64,000 bases of DNA from JBBWZH01 sp035544115 (GTDB lineage: Bacteria; Actinomycetota; Actinomycetes; Mycobacteriales; CADCTP01): positions 6,882,001 through 6,946,000 of the forward strand of contig OY970235.1 in the NCBI GenBank assembly GCA_963714145.1. Reading direction: 5' to 3'. The position numbers and the translations under genes are program-made. Below the pieces are notes generated by a model, which was given only the letters and a program-made list of their open reading frames with translations, was not told the DNA's origin and ran no database searches. Numbering within the stretch: position 1 is the first letter of the stretch; each line of letters begins with the position of its first letter. Positions 1-7,746 of the stretch are shown here, one piece after another.

Positions 1-1
1 G

Positions 2-115
2 GCCGCCGGCGTCCCGGAACGAGCCCTCAGCCTGCGTCTGTCCGAGCTACCCATGGAGACGCTCGCCATCCTGGTCGCCGCCGTCGCCCGTACCGTCGGG
101 GCCCCGGCCCGCTGA
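2..115 (+). CDS. C-terminal tail of an unidentified protein (partial)
   Basis: An open frame enters from the left edge and ends at TGA 113-115, giving 37 residues with an amphipathic helix-like end (ETLAILVAAVARTVG). Codon use is typical of the genome. Too little is present to name a family; the helical tail would fit a transcriptional regulator, but that is a guess. Roughly 230 bases without a convincing gene follow before the next start. Confidence 0.45.
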   Translation, partial: AAGVPERALSLRLSELPMETLAILVAAVARTVGAPAR

Positions 116-346
116 CCGCTCAGCGCCGCGATCACCGGTAGCCGGTAGCCGCGCCCGCGCCGGCACCGGTGACCGCGGCTCGAGGCAATCGAAGGCGACC
201 CGAGGAGACCGGCGGCAAGCCGCCGACGGCGCCGGGCGGCCGGGCTGCGGCGCGGGCCGGGTCCGCGTGTCGGCCCCGAGCCCGAGGGCGCGGGCAGAAT
301 CATCGCTGTGACATACGGTGGTGCCCGCAGGAGAGGCAGGTGGTCC

Positions 347-1375
347 ATGCGCAGCGACCCACCGGACGGCGGCCCACCCGCCATCTCCCCGACGGCGCCT
401 CGGCCGGCCGCCGGCCGCCGGTCGCGCGGGCGGATCGTGCCGCGGGTGCGGCTGGTGGTCGCGCTCGCGTTGCTGGCGGTCGCGGTGGTGATCGCCGGCG
501 TGATCGTCGCGGTGACCGGACCACCGTCCGAGGACGATCTGCTGCGGCAGGCCGGGCTGATCGACAAGCGGCAGCTGCTGGTCGGCGTCAAGGAGGACCA
601 GCCCGGGGTCGCCCTGCTGAACCCGCAGACCGGCGTCTTCACGGGGTTCGATATCGACATCGCGTACATGATCGCCAGCGACCTCGGGTTCCGGCCGACC
701 GAGGTGCGGTTCCTGCCGATCGAGAGCGAGGACCGGCTCCGGATGCGGGCCCGCGACCTGCGGACCCGGGAGACGGTGACGGTTGACCTGGTGATCGCCA
801 GCTACAGCATCACCCCGGCCCGGGAGGCCGAGGGTGCCCGCTTCTCCGCGCCGTACCTGCGTACCGAGCAGTCGGTGCTCACCCCGCTCGGGCACAAGCC
901 GGTGCGGGCGCTGTCGGACCTGAAGGACGAGCGGGTCTGCACACTGTCCACATCGACCTCGGCGGCGGCCATGCAGCGGGCCGGCATCCGGGACGGCCGG
1001 CAGGAGAACGAGATCAGCGAGTGCGTGCAGGGCCTGTTCGACAGCCGCGAATACCAGGCGGTGACCACGGACGCGGCGATTCTGGCCGGCTTCATGCACG
1101 ACCCGAGATACCGCGGCCGGCTCATCCACCACGACATCGGCCTGGACGCGGATGAGGACTGGGGCGTGAACGTCGGCCCGAACGAGGCGCTGCGGAAGCT
1201 GGTGAACCTGTCGCTGTACCGGTCCTGGCACGACCCGGGCGACCGGCGCTGGGAGGACGCCTTCGATCGGCACCTGCGTCCGTTGCAAGTGGACAGTCCG
1301 AGCCAGGATGTGGCCATCGACAACCAACCGGAGGTACGCCGGCCCGCGGTGCGCGAGTGGCCCTGGCAGCGGTAG
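347..1375 (+). CDS. Membrane-anchored solute-binding protein family 3-like protein
   Basis: 342 residues. A proline-rich cytoplasmic N-terminus (about residues 1-33) is followed by one transmembrane helix (about 34-57) and an extracellular domain resembling amino-acid ABC solute-binding proteins (SBP_bac_3), with the segments LVGVKEDQPG, GFDIDIAYMIASDLGF and VDLVIASYSIT. The ATG at 347 is preferred over an in-frame GTG at 308 because GGAGAGG lies about 10 bases upstream. Unlike normal binding proteins it has an uncleaved anchor rather than a lipobox, and no ABC permease or ATPase adjoins it. The next gene starts 4 bases after its stop, so the two are probably co-translated. A sensing role rather than transport is inferred. 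Confidence 0.75.
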   Translation: MRSDPPDGGPPAISPTAPRPAAGRRSRGRIVPRVRLVVALALLAVAVVIAGVIVAVTGPPSEDDLLRQAGLIDKRQLLVGVKEDQPGVALLNPQTGVFTGFDIDIAYMIASDLGFRPTEVRFLPIESEDRLRMRARDLRTRETVTVDLVIASYSITPAREAEGARFSAPYLRTEQSVLTPLGHKPVRALSDLKDERVCTLSTSTSAAAMQRAGIRDGRQENEISECVQGLFDSREYQAVTTDAAILAGFMHDPRYRGRLIHHDIGLDADEDWGVNVGPNEALRKLVNLSLYRSWHDPGDRRWEDAFDRHLRPLQVDSPSQDVAIDNQPEVRRPAVREWPWQR

Positions 1376-1379
1376 CCGG

Positions 1380-2387
1380 GTGACCGAGGGACGAGCGCCG
1401 GCCCGGGACCGGCAGTGGCTGCTGAGCCTGCTGCCGGCGTTCCCGATCATCCTGCTGGTGCTGCGGTTGTGGTACCTGAGCCGGCAGGACCTGCCGACCA
1501 TGCTGCTGCTGGTTCAGCACGTCAGCCCGCTCGGCCTGGTCAGCGCGCTGCTGATCAGCCTGATCTGGGTGTTCCCGGTGGTCATGCTGGTGACCGGCGC
1601 GCTCGGTGCGCTGCTGCGGGCCAGCGCGGCCGACCCGCTGCGGTCCCGATTCGGCCGGGCCACCGCGCGAACACCGGACTGGGTGCTCGGGCTGGCCGGG
1701 CTGATCGCCGCCGTCACCTGGCAACTGCGGTTCCTGCCGGCCCTGTTGATGCTCAGCCTGATGATCGCCGGCCTCCGGGTGCGGGCCGGGCATCAGGGCG
1801 ACCGGGTCTGGCGGACCCTCGCGCTGGCCGTCCCGGTGGCGGTCGCCGTGCTCGAGTACGCCTGGCTCGGGCCGGCGATCGCGTTCGCGGCCCGGGCGGG
1901 TGAGCTGGTGACCCTGCTGCTGCTCGCGCTCCCGCCGGCGGCGGCAGTGGCGCTCACCGGGCCGATCCCGGCCCGCGCCGCGCATCCGTTCACCTCCCGC
2001 ACCGCGGCGGCCGGTGCGGTGCTCGCCCCGTTCGTGGTCGGCGCGCTGTTCCTGCGGACGCCGGTGCTGCCGACCACCGCGCTGGAACTCGACCCGGAGC
2101 AACCGCACGGCCCGGTACAGGTGCTGCGCGGCTTCGTGATCGACGTGGACGACACGATGACGACGCTGCTGGACGACGGTGGCGCGGTGCTGTTCATCCC
2201 GAACACGCGGGTCCGGTCGAAGGTGCTGTGCCCGGGAGCGGCCCGCCCGCCGGCCGGCGAGACCGAGGTGCACGGCTGGCCGGTGGAGGAGACGGTGCTG
2301 CAGTGGGTGGCGCCGCGGCGGCTGCCGGCCACGGTCGACCCGCGCTGCCGGGGCCGCCCACTGTCCAGTTCGGACGGCGGCGGCTGA
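1380..2387 (+). CDS. Polytopic membrane protein with extracytoplasmic C-terminal domain
   Basis: 335 residues from GTG 1380; the open frame extends upstream to 1308, but that part overlaps the preceding gene. About six to eight hydrophobic segments fill residues 12-230 (for example LLSLLPAFPIILLVL and VVMLVTGALGALL). A soluble tail of roughly 100 residues follows, with two cysteines and the segment GFVIDVDDTMTTLLDDGG. I do not recognise the family. Being 4 bases from the anchored solute-binding-like gene, it probably forms a membrane complex with it (inference). Confidence 0.65.
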   Translation: MTEGRAPARDRQWLLSLLPAFPIILLVLRLWYLSRQDLPTMLLLVQHVSPLGLVSALLISLIWVFPVVMLVTGALGALLRASAADPLRSRFGRATARTPDWVLGLAGLIAAVTWQLRFLPALLMLSLMIAGLRVRAGHQGDRVWRTLALAVPVAVAVLEYAWLGPAIAFAARAGELVTLLLLALPPAAAVALTGPIPARAAHPFTSRTAAAGAVLAPFVVGALFLRTPVLPTTALELDPEQPHGPVQVLRGFVIDVDDTMTTLLDDGGAVLFIPNTRVRSKVLCPGAARPPAGETEVHGWPVEETVLQWVAPRRLPATVDPRCRGRPLSSSDGGG

Positions 2388-2476
2388 ACCGGCCTCGGCC
2401 CGGAGCCGAACGCACGGGCAGACCAGCCACCGTGTCCAGTTTGCGCGTACTCGTGGTGAAACAAAGTGGCTTGCCC

Positions 2477-2482
2477 TATCCT
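2477..2482 (+). promoter_or_regulatory. Candidate -10 element for the type VII-associated genes
   Basis: TATCCT sits in a locally AT-richer stretch (2455-2490) 55 bases before the WXG100-like start. At 17-base spacing the -35 position reads TGGTGA, a weak match. This is the only promoter-like sequence in the 150-base gap. Confidence 0.3.
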
Positions 2483-2537
2483 GACTTCACACGGCACCGG
2501 GCGGCGGATCGGCGCCGGAACGACGCGAGGATGCGAC

Positions 2538-3032
2538 ATGGGTTTCTACGGCGATCCGGACGAGTTGGATCGCCTGGCTGGGCAGATCGCGGCGGCGGCC
2601 ACGCACGTCCGTGACCAGGCCGGGCAGGCGCGGAACAAGGCCAGCACGACGCAGTGGCAGTCCACGGCGGCCACCGCGTTCCGCGGCCAGGTCGACCGGG
2701 ACGCCGCCGCGCTGGAGAAGTCCGCCGCGGAGCTCGATCAGGCCGCCGCGGCGCTGCGGGCGCACGCCGCGACCGTACGGGCCCGGATCGCCGAGATCAG
2801 GGCGATCGAGCACGCGGTGACCGACTGGTTCGTCCGGGAGGGGCGCGCGCTGGAGAACGCCGCCAACGCCGCCTGGCACGCGGTGACCCACCCGGGTGAG
2901 ACGATCCGCCGGATGATCCCGGATCCGCCCTGGCACAGCTGGCCGTACACGCCGCACTCGCTGCCGGCGCCCGGCGACAAGGAGTGGCTCGAGGTCGCGC
3001 AGTTCATGCGCGGCCAGGGGGTGCTGCGATGA
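2538..3032 (+). CDS. WXG100/ESAT-6-like type VII secretion-associated protein
   Basis: 164 residues from ATG 2538. The first 100 residues are predicted to be an all-helical hairpin: alanine-rich helices flank WQSTAATAFR at residue 40, matching the W-x-S/G turn of WXG100 proteins. It is longer than classical ESAT-6 proteins (about 100 residues), with a C-terminal extension rich in Pro and Trp (IPDPPWHSWPYTPHSLPAPG). Its stop overlaps the next start (ATGA), so it is translationally coupled to an EspG-like gene, the usual partner for type VII substrates. No EccC or EccD machinery gene is in the window. Confidence 0.75.
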   Translation: MGFYGDPDELDRLAGQIAAAATHVRDQAGQARNKASTTQWQSTAATAFRGQVDRDAAALEKSAAELDQAAAALRAHAATVRARIAEIRAIEHAVTDWFVREGRALENAANAAWHAVTHPGETIRRMIPDPPWHSWPYTPHSLPAPGDKEWLEVAQFMRGQGVLR

Positions 3033-3874
3033 CGGCGCCGGCGATGAAGATCCAGCCGCGCCGGCTGGTGCTGGCGGCGGCCGAACTGGAACTGCTCCGC
3101 CGGGTCTCCGGCGACCTGACGCTGCCCGCCGACTTCGCGGTCGGGCAACCTGCGCAGGCGCCTGGTTTCGGTGTGGAGGCGGCGACGCTGGCCGCGGCCG
3201 GCCGGTCGCTGGCCGAGCGCGGGGCGCTGCGGTCCGATTCGGACAGTCCACTCGGCGGGGAGCCGCACCCGTCGGTGCTGGCGAACCTGCAGGTGCTGGC
3301 GGCCCCCGAAGTGCTGCTGGAGACCCACGTCAGCGTGGACGGTCAGACCATCCGGGCCGCGCACGCGGTGGCCGGTGGCCTCGGGGCGTCCCTGGCCAGG
3401 CTCGGCGAGACCGCGACGGTGGAGCTGTCCATCTTCCCGGCCGAACGGCTCGGTCTGGAACTGGTCCGGATGGTGCCGGCCACCGGGTCGGCGGCACGGG
3501 CCGGGCAGCGCCCGGCCGGGCTGCTGCCGCTGGACGCGATCGCCCAGGTCGGGCTGGCCGACGAGGTCGGCGGCGACGAGGTGGTCCGGCAACTGGCCGC
3601 CGAGCTCAGGCTGACCGCGGCCGAGCAGCAGCTCGCCCGGGCACTGTCCACACAGGCCGGCGGGGTGCTGCACTGCCTGGTGACCGCGCCGCCGCGCGGG
3701 CCCGGCGAGCCGGCCCGGGTCGGTCAGGTGCTCTGGTACGCCACCGCGGGCGGCTGGGTCGGCCTCGACCCGGAGCCCGGCCCGGACGACCGCCGCACCG
3801 TCCGGCTCCGCCCGGCCGACCCGATCGACCTCGGCGCCTGGCTCGCCCCCCTAGTTGCCGAGGCGCTCTCGTGA
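3029..3874 (+). CDS. EspG-like ESX secretion-associated protein
   Basis: 281 residues from ATG 3029, overlapping the previous stop by 4 bases. It resembles the EspG family (PF14011), cytoplasmic chaperones that bind type VII substrates: an opening LVLAAAELELLRRVSG, a central TVELSIFPAERLGLELVRMVPA and a closing WYATAGGWVGLDP. No signal peptide or membrane segment is visible. Position between a WXG100-like protein and a hydrolase suggests it escorts one or both to the secretion channel (inference). Assigned by overall pattern, since the family lacks short invariant motifs. Confidence 0.7.
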   Translation: MTAPAMKIQPRRLVLAAAELELLRRVSGDLTLPADFAVGQPAQAPGFGVEAATLAAAGRSLAERGALRSDSDSPLGGEPHPSVLANLQVLAAPEVLLETHVSVDGQTIRAAHAVAGGLGASLARLGETATVELSIFPAERLGLELVRMVPATGSAARAGQRPAGLLPLDAIAQVGLADEVGGDEVVRQLAAELRLTAAEQQLARALSTQAGGVLHCLVTAPPRGPGEPARVGQVLWYATAGGWVGLDPEPGPDDRRTVRLRPADPIDLGAWLAPLVAEALS

Positions 3875-3941
3875 CCGGGCCGGCAACGCTGACACCGGGC
3901 GTCGGGCGACCGGCGCTCAGCCGCCGAGAGGAGCCGGCACA

Positions 3942-5387
3942 GTGACCGACGTGGGGCCGCTGACCGTCACCGGCGGGACCGGCGGGACGACCGCGAAGTA
4001 CGACGACATGGAGACCACCGCGGGGTTGCTCGGGCGGGCCAGCGGTGACCTGCTCGGTGTCGCCGCGACCTGCCACCGGTACCTGGTCGACCCGAACGTG
4101 GTGGCCTCGGCCGTGCTCGACCCGGTCGGTGCGGCCCGGTTCGAGAGCGCGATGGTCGGCGCGCTGGACGGTGGCGACGGGCTGACCTGGGCGGCCGGGC
4201 AGATCGGCGTGCAGGCGGTGAAGCTGAAGGCCGCGGTGGTCACCTACCGCACCACCGACGACCTACAGGCCCGGCTGATCGACGGGATGCGGTTCGCCGG
4301 CGGCGCGGCGGCGGTGCTCGCCGCACCGGCGCTGATCCAGGGCGCGCTCGTGGCCGCGCCGGCCTGGGTCGCGTCGGAACTGGTCCGCGGCCGGAACATC
4401 GGCGACGACCTGCAGAAGCTGATCACCGATCATCCGGGCATCGTGGACACGATCGTCGGCGCCAGCCCGGGAGCGATCACCACGGCCAACGCGCTGCTGC
4501 TCGGGCCGGCCGCGCCGCTGGCCGGCCTGATCTTCAAGGAGGCCACCGGGCAGACGCTGTTCCCGACCTCGCCGACCGAGGGCGCCGGGCTGCTCGGCCT
4601 GCTCTACCCGGACGGCACCCCGGTGGTGGCCGACCGCGGCGACGACCCCGCGATCGCCGGCACCCGGCCGCCGCAGGGCGTCGGCGACCTGATGACCGCG
4701 CTGAACTACCGCAACGCCGAGGCCAGCGGCGCCGACCAGGGCGAGATCGACGTCCGCACGATCGTGAAGACCATGCCGGACGGCAGCGTGCACAAGTCGT
4801 ACGTGGTCGACATCCCCGGCACCAAGGACTGGCAGTTCAACCCGCTCGGCGACCGGACCCACCTGAACGACTTCGGCACCAACCTGCACGCGCTGTCGGC
4901 CGAGACGACCGCCTACGAGCAGGGCATCGCGGACGCGCTGCGCCGGGCCGGGGTGCAGCCGGGCGACCCGGTGATGCTGGTCGGGCACAGCCAGGGCGGG
5001 ATGGTCGCGGTGCACGCCGCGGACCAGTTCGTCCAATCTGGACAGTTCAACGTGACGCACGTGGTCACCGCCGGCTCGCCGGTCGCGCGGACGCCGGTGC
5101 CGGCGTCGGTGCAGGTGCTCTCGCTGGAGAACCAGCACGACATCGTGCCGCACCTCGATGCCCGCGACAATCCGGACCTGCCCAACCGGACGACGGTCAC
5201 CTTCGATCGGCAGTACGGCACGGTCGGCGAGAACCACGGCATCGACTCCTCGTACACGCCGGCCGCGATCGCGGTCGACAGCAGCGGCGACCCGTCCATC
5301 CGGCACTACCTGGACAGTGCCAGCGACTTCCTCAACGGCGACAGCGCGACCAGCCACGTCTACCAGGTGACCCGGGAGCAGAAGTGA
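3942..5387 (+). CDS. Alpha/beta hydrolase, candidate type VII effector
   Basis: 481 residues from GTG 3942, preceded by GAGAGGA; the frame is open to 3855 but overlaps the previous gene. The first 100 residues are helical and resemble WXG/LXG-type export domains. Hydrophobic segments follow at about 110-190 (AAAVLAAPALIQGALVAAP). A C-terminal alpha/beta hydrolase domain carries GHSQGG with nucleophile Ser350, probable acid Asp400 (in NQHDIVPHLD) and His432 (in GENHGID). Lipase, esterase or cutinase-like activity is expected from the family. The following lipoprotein overlaps its stop. A phospholipase-type effector is possible, but a housekeeping esterase cannot be excluded. Confidence 0.75.
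   Translation: MTDVGPLTVTGGTGGTTAKYDDMETTAGLLGRASGDLLGVAATCHRYLVDPNVVASAVLDPVGAARFESAMVGALDGGDGLTWAAGQIGVQAVKLKAAVVTYRTTDDLQARLIDGMRFAGGAAAVLAAPALIQGALVAAPAWVASELVRGRNIGDDLQKLITDHPGIVDTIVGASPGAITTANALLLGPAAPLAGLIFKEATGQTLFPTSPTEGAGLLGLLYPDGTPVVADRGDDPAIAGTRPPQGVGDLMTALNYRNAEASGADQGEIDVRTIVKTMPDGSVHKSYVVDIPGTKDWQFNPLGDRTHLNDFGTNLHALSAETTAYEQGIADALRRAGVQPGDPVMLVGHSQGGMVAVHAADQFVQSGQFNVTHVVTAGSPVARTPVPASVQVLSLENQHDIVPHLDARDNPDLPNRTTVTFDRQYGTVGENHGIDSSYTPAAIAVDSSGDPSIRHYLDSASDFLNGDSATSHVYQVTREQK
5031..5043. repeat. GTCCA-N3-TGGAC palindrome, copy (spacer ATC)
   Basis: Perfect copy inside the type VII-associated hydrolase gene, in the codons for Val-Gln-Ser-Gly-Gln (GTC CAA TCT GGA CAG). CAA, TCT and GGA are all rare in this window, so the DNA motif and not the protein appears to set the sequence. 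Confidence 0.8.
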
Positions 5388-5824
5388 GACGGTGGCCCCC
5401 GCTGTCCACGCTCGCCGTCCTGCTGGTGCTCATGCTGGCCGGCTGCGCTGGCAGCGGCTCCGGCATCTCCGGCCGCGGCGACGACCGGGACGCCCGCAAC
5501 CGGGCCGAGTGGGACACGATCGCCGGCACTCTCCGCAAGTTGCCCGGGGTATCGCGGGTGGACGGTGGCTACCGGCGGGACGCCAGCAACCCGGGTGGCG
5601 CGGCGGTGCTGTCGATCACCGTTGAGCCCGGCACCGACCTCCAGCGCACCGCGGACGACGCGGTGCGTTCACTCTGGCTCAGCCGGCTCGACCCGATCAC
5701 CTCCGCCACCGTGACGGTCGGCAGGGCGGACAAGCCGAAGGACGCGATCGACCGGCACGTCGACTTCAAGTTCGAGCGCAAGCAACTGACTGCGAGTTAC
5801 GGCCCCCGTCCACCGTCCAACTAG
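5384..5824 (+). CDS. Small lipoprotein coupled to the hydrolase
   Basis: 146 residues from GTG 5384, overlapping the hydrolase stop by 4 bases (GTGA). An N-terminal hydrophobic stretch ends in the lipobox LAGC, so it should be exported and lipid-anchored. The remainder is small and charged, with TITVEPG-like beta strands (ADDAVRSLWLSRLDPI). The family is unknown. Strict coupling behind a probable secreted hydrolase makes an immunity or cognate-binding role attractive, but that is only inference. Its TAG stop shares the tetramer CTAG with the stop of the convergent GH39 gene. Confidence 0.7.
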   Translation: MRRWPPLSTLAVLLVLMLAGCAGSGSGISGRGDDRDARNRAEWDTIAGTLRKLPGVSRVDGGYRRDASNPGGAAVLSITVEPGTDLQRTADDAVRSLWLSRLDPITSATVTVGRADKPKDAIDRHVDFKFERKQLTASYGPRPPSN

Positions 5825-7668
5825 GACAGGTCGGGAATCAGCTCAAGGAGCGAAACGGACGGCATCGGCAGGTCGAAATCGATCTGGACGGTGCCGCCGT
5901 GCGGCACGACCCGCTGCGGCGGGGTCAGCTCGTCCAGCCGGTCGGTGCTGCGCAGCGCCGCCCAGCCCGCCCGGTCCGGCCAGTCCCCGCCGCCGAGGGC
6001 CGCCCACCGGGTGGCTAGGTTCGAATGGACCGAGTCCACCCGGTAGTGCCGCAGCCGGTAGGCCGGCCCGGTCAGCCCGGTGAAGTGGACCGAGACGGCC
6101 CGGTCGAGCAACGCCGCACCATCCACTTTGGACTGATCGAGGGTGCCGTTCCAGAGCGCCAGCGCCAACCGGCCGGACGGATCGCGACCGGCCCAGCCCT
6201 CGACCAGCGAACCGGCGCCGTCGCCGGCCAGCTCGACGGCGAGCTCCTGGTCGCCGAGCCGGTTCAGGATGGCCAGCGCCCAGAACTTCGGCTTGCGCAG
6301 GTTGCCCACCGAGAGCAGGCCGAACCCGCCGTGCAGCAGCGCCGGCGGCCGGCCCAGCTCCTCGAAATGATCCGACACCACCCACGGAGCCAGCGCGGCC
6401 AGCCGGCCGGCCGCCGAGCGCATCCCGCGCGCGGTGAACGCCGCGGTGAACGCGCCGTCGTTGACCGGGTTGAAGTGCTGCGGGGTGACGCCCCACTCGG
6501 TCCACCAGATCGCGGCGTCCGGGCGGCCGTGCCGGGCCAGCGCCGGCCGCAGGTCCAGTGGCGGGCTGCCATAGGTGTGCGTGGAGACGAAGTCCAGCGG
6601 GGCTCCGGTGTCGCCGGCGTGGCCGAGCAGTTCGTCCACCCAGCCGGCCGCCGCGGAGGACGGGCCGCCGACCCGCAGCCCGGCGTGCACCGACTTCACC
6701 GCCCGCGCCGTCACCTCGTACAGGCGCAGGTACTCGGCCAGCCCACCGGTCCAGAACACCTCCAGGTTGGCCTCGTTCCAGACCTCGAAGCTCCACCGGT
6801 CGCGCACCTCGGCCAGCCCGTACCGCTCGACCAGGTGTGCGGTGAAGGTGCGGATCAGGTCGGCCCAGCGGTCCCAGTCCCGGGGCGGCGAGATGATGGC
6901 GCCGTAGCTGAACACGGTCGCGGTCGGGTCGGCGGCCAGGTCGCGCGGCATGAACGACAGCTCCACCACCGGCCGCAGCCCGATCGCCAGCACCTGGTCG
7001 TAGACCCGGTCGACCGCGGCGAAGTCGTACACCGGCTGGCCGCCCACCTCCCGGTAGACGCCGAGGTCGTCGCACAGGATGCCGTGCGCCCGGACGGTGC
7101 GGACACCGAGTTCGGTGCGGGCGATGCGCAGCGCCTCGGCCACCTCGGCGCCGATCAGCCGGCCGCCGGTGCGGTCGGTGCACAGCAGGTGGCTCAGGTG
7201 CTCGGCGCCCACCATCGGCCGCCAGGGGCGGGCCAGCTCGCCGCGCACCGCGCCGGAGTCCACCCACGCCGACACCCCCGCCACCCCACCGGCGGCCGGC
7301 GTCGCGCTGGCCGGAGTGGACAGTTCACCGTGGGCCCCGGCCGCCGGGACCGCCGCCACCGCGTACCAGGCCGGTACGCCCGGCTCGCCGGTGCTGTCCG
7401 CGTACGGCGGGTGCGGCACCGCCAGCACATCCAGCCCGCGGTGATCCACCACCGCGAACGGACCGTCCGATGTGGACGCCCGGTGCACCAGGTAGCCGGC
7501 CGCTCCCGGCACCGGCTCCCAGTCCAGGGTGACCTGGCCGCGACCGGCGACGGCTCGCAGCCCGCTCGGCGCGGGCGGCCGATCGACCGCCGCCACCCCA
7601 CCGGTACGCCGGCCGATCCGCGCGTCCCAGTCGGCCCGCGCCTCCTCGGCATGCCGCCCAGCACTCAC
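5821..7668 (-). CDS. GH39-type glycoside hydrolase with N-terminal fibronectin type III domain
   Basis: 615 residues from GTG 7668, with GGAAGGGGAG upstream. No signal peptide is visible, so it is probably cytoplasmic. Residues about 32-125 form a fibronectin type III-like domain (PSGLRAVAGRGQVTLDWEPV). The catalytic barrel resembles GH39 beta-xylosidases: FEVWNEAN gives acid/base Glu299 and WWTEWG gives nucleophile Glu391. A beta-sandwich tail follows (VSVHFTGLTGPAYRLRHYRVD). It is the last gene of the LacI-importer operon, so it probably cleaves an imported oligosaccharide. Substrate is not certain; GH39 includes beta-xylosidase and alpha-L-iduronidase. Confidence 0.8.
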   Translation of the reverse strand: MSAGRHAEEARADWDARIGRRTGGVAAVDRPPAPSGLRAVAGRGQVTLDWEPVPGAAGYLVHRASTSDGPFAVVDHRGLDVLAVPHPPYADSTGEPGVPAWYAVAAVPAAGAHGELSTPASATPAAGGVAGVSAWVDSGAVRGELARPWRPMVGAEHLSHLLCTDRTGGRLIGAEVAEALRIARTELGVRTVRAHGILCDDLGVYREVGGQPVYDFAAVDRVYDQVLAIGLRPVVELSFMPRDLAADPTATVFSYGAIISPPRDWDRWADLIRTFTAHLVERYGLAEVRDRWSFEVWNEANLEVFWTGGLAEYLRLYEVTARAVKSVHAGLRVGGPSSAAAGWVDELLGHAGDTGAPLDFVSTHTYGSPPLDLRPALARHGRPDAAIWWTEWGVTPQHFNPVNDGAFTAAFTARGMRSAAGRLAALAPWVVSDHFEELGRPPALLHGGFGLLSVGNLRKPKFWALAILNRLGDQELAVELAGDGAGSLVEGWAGRDPSGRLALALWNGTLDQSKVDGAALLDRAVSVHFTGLTGPAYRLRHYRVDSVHSNLATRWAALGGGDWPDRAGWAALRSTDRLDELTPPQRVVPHGGTVQIDFDLPMPSVSLLELIPDLS

Positions 7669-7746
7669 CGGCTCCCCTTCCGAGTCAAGGTCCTGGTCGC
7701 ACCGCCGGGCCGGCCAGCCGGCCGGAGCCGGCCCAGCGGGTGCCGC

